The position numbers and the translations under genes were made by a program. Below, one piece after another: positions 1 to 8,483 of a DNA stretch of 14,657 bases. The stretch comes from Willaertia magna. Taxonomy: Eukaryota > Heterolobosea > Eutetramitea > Acrasida > Naegleriidae. The stretch is from positions 1 through 14,657 of the forward strand of contig CADWAF010002271.1 of NCBI GenBank assembly GCA_902984215.1, given 5' to 3'. The first letter of the stretch is position 1. Every line of letters begins with the position of its first letter. The notes under the pieces were generated by a model. It ran no database searches, was not told where the DNA came from, and saw only the letters and a list, made by a program, of their open reading frames with translations.

Positions 1-927
1 TTATATTTTTTAAAAAAATATTACTTCTATTTAAAATATTCTTTTAAAAAAGAAAAAAATTAAAATTGTTTCAAAAAGTATATAAATTTATACTTTTTTT
101 ATTAATGTTTAAACAAATTATTTTTTGTTCAAATAGAATATTTGTAATATTTGCTTAATCTTTTTTTGCTCAGTTTTGTTTTTAAAGTATTTATTATTAT
201 TTTTAATCTATTTATCAATTAATTCATTTAAATTTTAAGATATAATTTTATCAATAATAATTATTTTCTTTATTTTATCATCAGTTATCAAAAACTAAAA
301 AGGCTTTTCAGAATAAATTAATATTTATAAGTCATTTTCTTTTAATTTTTCATATATCTGTTATAATTTTTCTTTAATATAAACAACATTAGTATCATTT
401 GGTTTTAAATGATATTTATTAGTAATATATATAGTTTTAAAAATATTGTATAAATTATAAATAAAATTAATACTTTTAAATTCTTTACATTTTTGTTTTA
501 AAATATCAAGATTATTATTGTTATTATATAATCTAAATAAATAATTGAAAGCCATTTTACCAATTTTCTCATTAAAACCACCAATATTGTGTACTATATA
601 TTATATAAAGCTACTATTATTCTTATTTTAATAGTTAAAAAGTAAAAATTATAATAATTTAGTATAACTATATAATAATTACTTTTAAATAATAAAAATT
701 ATCAACAAAACATCCCTACAATCATTAAATAAAGCAAAGTAATTGATTTTAAGAGTAAAATAATAATCATGTAAGGTAAGAATAAATAATTTGAAAAGTA
801 ATTTTAAATTTATATAAAAAGCCTTAATTTTAGACCATTTTGAAAATATATTATAAACTATTAACTATATAGAGTTTATTATTTTAATACTTAAATAGTT
901 AATACTTAAAAGCAGCTAATAATATCT
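1..927. other. AT-rich stretch with no supported gene
   Basis: Only a few bases in each sixty are G or C. One standard-code frame of 64 codons (minus, 361-555, starting MAFNYLF) stands open; at this base composition one such frame in 6 kb is about what chance gives. If TAA and TAG are read as sense, that minus frame stays open from the window edge to 1209 and yields D-, E- and W-containing stretches such as LTLHDYYFTLKINYFALF (about 721-780). A plus-strand frame over 600-930 reads equally smoothly, so strand and coding status are unresolved. No RNA gene was seen. A variant palindrome at 78-93 is listed separately. Confidence 0.5.
78..93. repeat. Variant copy of the TATAAATTTATA palindrome
   Basis: GTATATAAATTTATAC matches the 14-bp palindrome of the 928-1095 array with an extra TA inserted on the left arm. 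It is flanked by A-run on the left and T-run on the right, so the symmetry extends outward to about 74-98. Function unknown; a foldback, a protein-binding site or a symmetric TATA-like element are all possible. Confidence 0.6.
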
Positions 928-1095
928 AAAAATAGTATAAATTTATACAAATTTAATTTAAAAAAAGTATAAATTTATATAAATTAATTTAATAAAAACA
1001 GTATAAATTTATATAGTTTAATTGAAAAAAAGTATAAATTTATACAAATTTTATAAAATAAAAAAAAATATAAATTTATACTTTTTTTTAATTAA
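928..1095. repeat. Five-unit degenerate tandem array, about 33-bp period, palindromic core
   Basis: Each unit is an A-run of about six to nine bases, the 14-bp core GTATAAATTTATAC (its own reverse complement), then an AT spacer. Cores lie at 935-948 (exact), 967-980 and 1001-1014 (last C changed to T), 1032-1045 (exact) and 1068-1081 (first G changed to A). Start-to-start spacings are 32, 34, 31 and 36 bp, about three helical turns. The core contains TATAAA on both strands. Iteron-like replication or binding sites, a bidirectional TATA-type promoter, or a plain minisatellite would all fit; the sequence does not decide. Confidence 0.8.
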
Positions 1096-2640
1096 ACTGT
1101 ATAATTTTATATAAGTTAATATAAAATATTTTAATAAACTTATCTTGTAAATTCTTTTAAACAAATTAATATCCACCTTAAAAAAAATAATTTTTTATCT
1201 TTACTGCATTCAATAATTTTATTTAAAATTCTAATCAAACTATAATCAGATAAAGGTAAATATAGAATAAATTTAATAGATTTATAAGCATTAATAGTTA
1301 AGAATAGTTTTATTTTAATTTAGTTTGGTTTTAAAGGATTGTTAAAAGTATTTAAAAGAGTAATTTTTAATTTTAATGCTTAAAGAAAATACTTTTTTAA
1401 GTATTTAATATATATAAAATCTTTATATATTTTTTTAATGAAATCTGTATTTTCGGTTAGTAAATGTTTTGTAAAGATTTTATTTGAAATAGAATTTAAA
1501 TTAATATTCTTTTCAAAAAAAAATAAAACAAGACAACAATATGAACATTTTAATTAAATATATAATTCTTATTCATCTTTTTATAAGTAAAATCGATATT
1601 ATAATTGTCTACATAATAAATTTTATTAAAATCTTTGCTTTTTTAATGAATTTTGTAACTAGAACATAAAAAAGTTTAATAATTTTTAAATTTGTAGTAA
1701 TATATTATTTTAAGTAAACTAAAAAATAAAAAAAAGTATAAATTTATACAATTTTCAAATAAAAAAATACTTACCATAATTTGTACACATATAAAAATAT
1801 CAAAATAGAACAAATATTATTTATTTTTAGAAAACAAGTATAAAAGAATAATTAATTATTATCTTGTTTATTTTTGTCACAAATATAGTTTAATAACTTA
1901 ATATAAAACCTTTTTTACAATAAATTAACTCAAAAGTAAACACTAAAAGAATTTAATTTTATAATGAAATTCTCAACAAATTTATTAATATTCTTTAAAT
2001 CTGAAATCATTAAAATAATTATTATTATTAAACTAAATACTTACATTTTGCTAAATATTTGTTTTGTTGGAAAAAATAAATTTTGAAAACAGTTAAAATT
2101 TTAGAAAAATTGATTTCTTTTAAATAAAAAGTATAAACTAACTAAATTTCATTAATAAAAATAAGGTTTATTTAGTTTTAAAAAATAAAAAAATAATTAA
2201 TAATTTACCTTTTTACTTAATTTCTATAAATAAAAATTTATTTATTTGTAATTCTTTTATTTTTAATACTAATAAATCTAATTATATTATAATTAAACCT
2301 TTATCATTAATTAATCATTATTATAACTTATCTTTAAATTTCAAAGAAGATGTAAGAGATAATTTAATTAAATTTTATAATAATCTTTAAATACAATTAC
2401 ATTTTTAAAAAATTTTAAATTATTTATTCATTATAATAATTTTAATTCTTTATGTTTTGATTGTAAATATTATAATAAAAGTATTGAATTAATTTGGAAA
2501 GAAATAGATGAAAGTATTATTTATATTAATAAAAAAAATATTGATTTCTCAGATTTTAAAGCTAGTTTACAATATTATTTAATAATAATTTAATATCAAA
2601 ATTAGTTTTCAATAAAGAATAAAATATTATGATTTAAATA
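1096..2640. other. AT-rich stretch with candidate but unproven reading frames
   Basis: No standard-code gene is supported. A 39-codon ATG-started plus-strand frame lies at 1438-1557 (starting MKSVFSVSKCFVKILFEIEF). If TAA/TAG are sense, the same plus frame is open from 844 to a TGA at 2002-2004. Parts of 2340-2630 on the plus strand read like protein, with GAA/GAT codons grouped in one frame (FKEDVRDNLIKFYNN near 2340-2384, then SIELIWKEIDESIIYINKKN in another frame) up to a TGA at 2630-2632. TGA is rare at this base composition, so openness alone is weak evidence. A separate copy of the palindrome sits at 1736-1749. Confidence 0.4.
1736..1749. repeat. Isolated exact copy of the 14-bp palindrome
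   Basis: GTATAAATTTATAC, identical to the exact cores at 935 and 1032 and preceded by the same kind of A-run, but about 650 bp from the array. Its recurrence outside the tandem array suggests the core is a maintained motif, or a seed from which the array grew. Confidence 0.7.
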
Positions 2641-5100
2641 AATTTATATTTTATTTAATTACTAATTACCAAACCCCTTTTCCTCTACTTTAAATGCTAT
2701 AACATTATTAATTAATAATTTTTAATAATCTTTTTTATTTTCAGTTCAACTTTAAACCTTTTTTAAAAATATAAAGACCATTCTTTTTTTAATTTTTTTA
2801 ATTTAGTACCTTCTAAAAAATAAAATATTATGACTTTATAAAAAATATAAATTTATCAAAAAATTTTATAATATCTTCATACCTTTATAACTACTATTTT
2901 TTATTTTCCTAACATTCTTAAAACAAGTTTAATTTTAAAATAATTTATTAAACTGAAACTAAATATTGTTAAATTAAATTTCTTTTAATTTTTATTAAAA
3001 TTTATTAATCTAATTCATCATCTATCCAAATAATTTCTACTTTATCTTCATTATCACTACTTACTTTAAATAAATTACTTTAATTATTATTTTCTTCATT
3101 AAAATCTAAACTATCTTCTCTATAATCATTTCTTTATTTTCTTTATTAAAGTTAATACTATTTTTTTTTAATTACTTTTTAATTTTTTAATTTATTAAAA
3201 TTAATATTATCTTTTTTTTGAATAATTTTATTATTATTATTTATTTCTATATTTTCTAAATTAATATTTAAATTATTAAACTCTTTAATATTTACATTAA
3301 TCTTAATTTTATAATTACTAAACTTTAACTTATATAAAGACTTATTAATTTTATAATTCTTTTATCTTAATTATTAAAAATATATTATTTTTTTAATCTA
3401 AATAATAATAATTTTTTTTATTTTGTTTTTTTAAATATTATAAATATTTTATTAATTTAATTTTTTTTCTAAAAATCTATCATTAACAAATTCTTTAATT
3501 GCTTTATCTATAGTATAATTATGATTTTTATTAGTTTTTTTATTAATATTATTAGTTGTTTTTTTAAAATTTTATTTTAATTACCATAAACTATTCTAAT
3601 AAAACATCTTAATTCCTTTATTATTCTAATTAATAAAATTTCTAAAATTTAATTTTTATCAAATTCAATAAAAATATTATTAATATTTTTAATATTAAAT
3701 AAATTTTTAATATTTAATTAAATATCTAATATTTTATCAATTAAAATATCATTTTTAAATTCTTTTAATATTAATTATAAATTATTTTTTAAATCAATAT
3801 CTAAATAAATATTATTTTTTAATAATAAATATTTAATAACTTTATTTGAAATATCTTTATTTTTTTATTTATCAATAATTCTATTATTATTAAACTAAAG
3901 TATCTCTATTTTTATTTAATAATAATTTAACTTTTTTAATTTATTTATTATATATTCTTTTTAATCTCCTTAAAAATATCTTATATTTCTTTCTTAATAT
4001 CTAAACTTCTTCAATAAAAAAATTTTTATGTTTAATATATTAAATAAAAATATTATAAAAATAACCAAATATTATATTATAAAAATATCTAAATCTTTTA
4101 ATATTCAACATATATTAAAAAATACTATTTAAATTAAATTTCTTTTTATTATTATTAAAAAAAATATTAATTTATAATTTTTTTTTAAATAATTATACTA
4201 ATATTTTTTAGTTTGTCTTTTATATTTATAAATATTTTTAATATTAATTAATTTATTAATATCTTCAATAATAATTAAATTATTATTAATATTTAAAATA
4301 TTAGGTAGTAAATTAGTTAATATTTTATTAGTTTTTAAAAAAGTTACACTTTTAATATTTTTATTATTAAATAATCTTTAATCTTTTAATAAATCAACTA
4401 AATTATTTAATCTTTATTTTCTTTATCTAATAATAAATCTTTATTTAAATTATATTAATTCAAATTAGAATTATAATTTGTAGAATTATTTAAAGTAAAT
4501 ATAAATAATATTTTTTTTAAACAATTAATCCCTAATAAAAATAATTTTTTATTTAATAATTAAATTTTAAATAATTTATAAAATTTTAATAAATTTATTT
4601 TATTCTTTTAACTTCAAATAAAATTTAATATTATCTTTAGTTTTTTAATAATAAATATCTTTTCTTTGAAGTCTTTTAAAGATATAATAAAAAAATTAAA
4701 AATTTATAAATAAATCTCTTAAATCTATACCATTCACTTAAAATTAAATTATTTTTAATTTTATTTTCTTTAATTAATTTAAGTTTAATAGTAATAATAG
4801 TTAAAATTTTAATAATAATTTTTTTATATTTAAACTTTATTTAATTTTTTATTTTTTTAATTTTTTACTTTTCATCTTCATTATTATCCAGAACTTTTTT
4901 TTTAAAAAATTTTTTATTTTTTTTACTTATTTATTAAAAATTTCTTATAATTTCAATTAAAATTTTTTTTAATAATACTTTTAACTCTTCTAATAATTAA
5001 ATCAATTTTTAAAATAATTTTTAACTTATTTTTTTTTTAAACTTTTTTTATATTTAACTAATATTTTTTATAATATATTCATTTTTCATTAACCTTATAT
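2641..5100 (-). pseudogene. Strongly strand-skewed block; decayed or recoded minus-strand reading frame(s)
   Basis: A hand count gives about 40 G against about 200 C on the plus strand over this stretch; from 3001 to 3120 there is no G at all. The minus strand is therefore purine-rich like a coding strand, with GAA, GAT and AGA triplets grouped in frame. Examples read right to left: TNLLPNILNINNNLIIIED (about 4261-4330), IEFDKNQILEILLIRIIKEL (about 3605-3668), IDKAIKEFVNDRFLEKK (about 3465-3515), and an acidic tail ending IIWIDDELD before TAA-TAA at 3002-3007. In-frame TAA/TAG triplets interrupt these segments and the frame changes several times, often at runs of A or T. No family is recognised. 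A decayed gene, homopolymer errors in the assembly, or an element with TAA/TAG as sense codons would each explain part of this. Confidence 0.35.
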
Positions 5101-6240
5101 CCTATTAACCTTATATACTAAAATAATTTAAGCCCCTTATATATTTTTAAATGAAATTTTGAAATATATTGTTATATTAATATTAATTATTAAAATTAAT
5201 ATTTATTATGAAGTTTTTTATTATTATAAATATAAATTAATTATAAATATTAATATTAGCAACAACGAATTAATAATAAATATATTAAAGTTATATATTA
5301 ATAATTGTATTATAATTCATTAAAAATATTAAATAATTTAGTTTCTAAAATTATTATATAATTATATAATTTAATATATTTTTTTAATAAATCTAATATA
5401 TTCATTAAACTTTTTTAAAATTAAATTATTAAATAAAGTAATTAATAAATTAATAAAAATTATTTAATATTAGTTTATAAATTAATATAATTTAAATTAT
5501 TAATTTATTATTGTTTTTGTTATTTTTATTTAATAATGTTAATAAGATTAAAAAGAAAATTATTTATTTAATAAATTATTATTATTATTAAGTTAAATAA
5601 AATTAATAAACAAAAAACTACATTATTTAATAATTAATATTTAAGATTAATCAATATATAGAAATATTATTATTTTTATAATAATATTTATTAAATTTAA
5701 AAATTCTACAAACCAATATCTTTACATTATTAAAATTTAATAAATATAAAAATATAAAACAACTATATTTTATTAATAAAATACTTAAATATATTTTTTT
5801 TAATTTTAAAATTATATTTTAATATATTATGATCAATAATTTATATATATTATTAAAAAATAAATATAGATTTTAAAAAAATTATTAAATATTAAATTTA
5901 ATTTAAATATTTTTAAAGTAAATAATATATAAATATAAAATTTAACTTTTATAACAATTTTTTTTGTATATTATTAAAATTAATTATAATTTAATAAATA
6001 TATTTAAAATATTATATTTTATATTATTATATTAAAAATTTTAAAAATTAAATATAAATTAAATATAAATTTATTTTTAAAAATAATTTAAATATAGTAA
6101 AAAATTTATTTATTTTTTATATAATAATATAAATATTTATATTAAAACAAGAAAAGACTTTATTTTTTTAATTTTAATTTTATAATAATAATAAACAAAT
6201 TTAATTTTTTTAAATTTATTTACTTTTCATTTTTTATTAA
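5101..6240. other. Near-pure A+T stretch, nothing recognised
   Basis: Many 60-base lines hold only one to four G or C. There is no strand skew like that of the preceding block, no ORF of note under the standard code and no recognisable RNA gene. Imperfect local self-complementarity is abundant but is expected of sequence made almost only of A and T. It ends just before the 3' end of the YccF-family gene, where a small G-rich patch (ACGTTGGGGTGAATGATT, 6271-6288) stands out. Confidence 0.6.
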
Positions 6241-6320
6241 AAATTAACTAAAACCATAATTATATCATTTACGTTGGGGTGAATGATTAAATATTTTATT
6301 AATATTGAAGTGTAAAAAAT

Positions 6321-6884
6321 TTAAATAAATCTTATAAAAACACCAAATGGCATTAAACTAATAGGTATTAAAACTAAATGTCTCTTTGCAAAAGAAAATC
6401 CAATAACTGTTAATGTTAGAAATAAAGCTGACAGTAAATGACAAAAACAAACAATCCAACCAAAAGAAAATAACCATAAAATATTTACAAATATTAAACT
6501 ACAAGTGTTTTTCTCCCTTTTATACAATAACTTCTTCATTATCAACATATCATTATTCACAATTACTCCTTGCCTTTCTTTGCCTTTATGTGACTGATTC
6601 CTAATTGTAAACTCTTGAAAATGAAAAGGATTTATAACAAATCTAAAAATTCTAAATAATTGAAAAGAACACGGTAAACATAAACAACAACAGCACCCAA
6701 ACCAAACGAAAGCAAATAACCCATATAGGAAACTAAAGAACCATCCACCTCCAAGTATTGCCCACAAATTTCTATAGAAAGTTCTTTTGCTATTAATCAG
6801 TGTATTGTTGTAATATTCAGTTATCTCTTCCTCATCTTGTTTTTCTTCCACTATGGTCGTTATAGGTTGATCTATTTCCGACAT
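6321..6884 (-). CDS. YccF-family membrane protein (187 aa)
   Basis: The protein has a polar, acidic first 30 residues followed by two hydrophobic halves, each resembling a YccF (DUF307) unit. The first runs from NLWAILGGGWFF (residues 39-50) through a cysteine cluster CCCCLC (64-69) to INPFHF (84-89). The second is clearer: VNILWLFSFGW (133-143), His149, VIGFSFAK (160-167) and LMPFG (177-181), matching the family pattern N-W-GW-H-IG-PFG. YccF proteins are small bacterial inner-membrane proteins of unproven function, also found in some protists. The cysteine cluster beside a membrane segment could be acylated (inference). The ATG at 6884 follows an A-rich leader; the stop is TAA. It lies 79 bp downstream of the C2 gene on the same strand. 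The identification rests on motif recall. Confidence 0.75.
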   Translation of the reverse strand: MSEIDQPITTIVEEKQDEEEITEYYNNTLINSKRTFYRNLWAILGGGWFFSFLYGLFAFVWFGCCCCLCLPCSFQLFRIFRFVINPFHFQEFTIRNQSHKGKERQGVIVNNDMLIMKKLLYKREKNTCSLIFVNILWLFSFGWIVCFCHLLSALFLTLTVIGFSFAKRHLVLIPISLMPFGVFIRFI

Positions 6885-6963
6885 TTTTTAAATATAACTT
6901 TATTGTAAGGAATGAAAAGTGACATTTCAAAAGAATTGTAAAATAAATAATTATTTTAATAAA

Positions 6964-8352
6964 TTACATAACAACCTTTTCATCAAATGCTCTTACTCTA
7001 ATTCTCTTTTCTTCACCAAATTGAGCTCCCTTCAATAAAACAGAATTAACATTATTTGTTTCAGAAGAAAAATCACGTGGACCATAATTATTTGTTAAAG
7101 TATAATTAGGTAATAATCCCATATGTAAATAACAAGAAGCTACAAATTCTGAACAAAATACACTTGAATCATTTGATTGCTTATTCTTCTTAATGATACA
7201 GAAAACTAATTCTTTCTTACTAACTTCATAAGTTTTATCTTTTGAATCTAATAAATATTTTTCTAATTCTGGGAATTGATCTAAATTTCTATTTTCATTA
7301 TTATTTGTTGTTTGTGGAATAGCTAATCTTCTTAACACACATAGATCTGTTGGATCACGATCTAGATAATCATTTAACCAATAGTATAATTCAACTAATT
7401 GTATACCACCACCTTCTCTTTTATCAACACAATCTGTTTCTGATTCTGCAACAAAGATGTCAACGTGATTTTCATTTACAATTGATGGTAAATTATATGC
7501 CTTACGTATTTCATTTGATGGATTACGTATGACAATTGATGCATGTGACCAAGTTGAAGCAAAACTTAATTGAATTGCTTTAGAGAAATTTCCTTTTCCA
7601 GAATGTAAAATAATATCACCTGTTTGTAAACTATTGTAAACATCTTCTACATAAATTACACCAAATAATTGATCTAAACGTTTAGATTCTTCTTCTGTAA
7701 TTTTACCTGTTAAAATAGAACGTAAACTTCTTCCACGTTCACTAAAACTTTTTCCTTTTTTAGTTTTATATGCTTTTAAAAAGTTATGTAAATCTATTTG
7801 AGGAATTTCACCACTTTCTTTTGTAATTGAACCTTCATTGAGATCAAAATCTAAAGGAGTAATACGTAACTGTAATTCTCCATGAGGTACTCCTTGAAGA
7901 GGTAAATTTAAGTGAATAGTTTCCAATTGTTTTAATTGAAAAATGTTTAAAGAAAAAGAAGCAAAACCTAATGCATCATCTAATGTAAATTTATCTTTAT
8001 CAAATAATTGAGCAATGACAATTACATTATTTGGATCATCATGAATTTCAAATTCAAAAGATTCATTCCAAATTGGATTTAAATTATCTTGAATTACTTT
8101 GGTTACTTTTTTTTCTCTTGTTGCTGAATTGATCCACAATTTACAATATGGATCACTGACATCTATGTAGTTCAAATTATTATTTAGTGAAATTTATTGA
8201 AATTTTAAACATTATAGAGATGATTTGATTGTAAATAACATACCAGTTTTTCCCTTATCAGTGTTGATTAGATCGGTAGCTGAAACAACCTCTAAACGAA
8301 GATGATGAACAGGAAGTTGTTTAACAATATGTTTATCTGCACCAAATGACAT
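6964..8352 (-). CDS. C2 domain plus YiiX/NlpC-P60-like papain-fold protein (435 aa spliced)
   Basis: Two exons, 8352-8244 and 8162-6964, join in frame across an 81-nt intron and restore a C2 signature (NTDKGKT-DVSDPYCKL). Spliced residues about 15-140 form the C2 domain; the usual calcium-binding acidic positions are present (D32, D40, D91, D93, D98/D99), so calcium-dependent membrane binding is likely. Residues about 205-420 resemble the permuted papain-like YaeF/YiiX group: TGDIILHSGKG (217-227), His243 in TWSHASIV, and Cys373 in VFCSEFVAS, with His before Cys as in the permuted fold. Family members are amidases or cysteine peptidases; an acyl- or amide-processing enzyme recruited to membranes is an inference. 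An in-frame ATG at 8394 would add 14 mostly basic residues (MKRSLFFKQFSKKK); I prefer 8352 because the C2 domain starts soon after. Stop TAA. Confidence 0.8.
8163..8243 (-). other. Spliceosomal intron in the C2/papain-fold gene
   Basis: On the minus strand the donor is G|GTATGT and the acceptor ACATAG|AT. Removing 81 nt joins ACT-G to AT-GTC and gives Thr-Asp-Val-Ser-Asp-Pro, completing the C2 calcium-binding loop. Reading through instead breaks the domain. Confidence 0.9.
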
Positions 8353-8394
8353 TTTTTTCTTTGAAAACTGTTTGAAAAATAACGAGCGTTTCAT

Positions 8395-8483
8395 CTTTCA
8401 AAAAACAGAAGTTCCCAACCCAAAACTAAAACAATAAATTTTATGAAAATAAAAAATAAATTAAATTTTATGAAAATAAAAAA
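8395..8483. promoter_or_regulatory. Divergent promoter region between the C2 gene and the MOG1/PsbP-like gene
   Basis: The two genes point away from each other, with only 89 bp between the outer possible start (8394) and the plus-strand ATG at 8484, or 131 bp if translation starts at 8352. The region must hold both promoters. It has a GC-bearing segment (about 8406-8424) and then an A/T-rich half with a perfect direct repeat. No named promoter element was recognised. Confidence 0.5.
8435..8483 (+). repeat. Perfect 22-bp direct repeat abutting a start codon
   Basis: Positions 8435-8456 and 8462-8483 are identical over 22 bases (beginning TAAATTTTATG, ending in an A-run), 27 bp apart start to start. 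The second copy ends immediately before the ATG at 8484. Each copy contains its own ATG. The first, at 8443, opens a 19-codon out-of-frame ORF that overlaps the true start and ends at 8502, so it could act as an inhibitory upstream ORF if transcription starts upstream of it. Confidence 0.8.

Noticed and set aside
361..555. 64-codon standard-code ORF on the minus strand
   Set aside because: With about 90 percent A+T, a stop is expected about every nine codons, and one 64-codon run in 6 kb over six frames is about what chance gives. No family resemblance.
844..2004. Long plus-strand frame open if only TGA is a stop
   Set aside because: TGA is so rare in this DNA that runs of several hundred codons occur by chance. 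Antisense and other frames over the same stretch read just as smoothly, so I did not call a gene.
5101..6240. Hairpins, tRNA-like structures or a CRISPR-like array in the A+T block
   Set aside because: Self-complementarity is a by-product of two-letter sequence; there is no T-loop motif, no conserved spaced repeat and almost no G-C pairing.
6413..6604. Plus-strand ORFs at 6413-6604, 7350-7532 and 10769-10972, and minus-strand ORF at 11465-11647
   Set aside because: Each lies inside a clear gene in another frame or on the other strand and has no protein-like character of its own.
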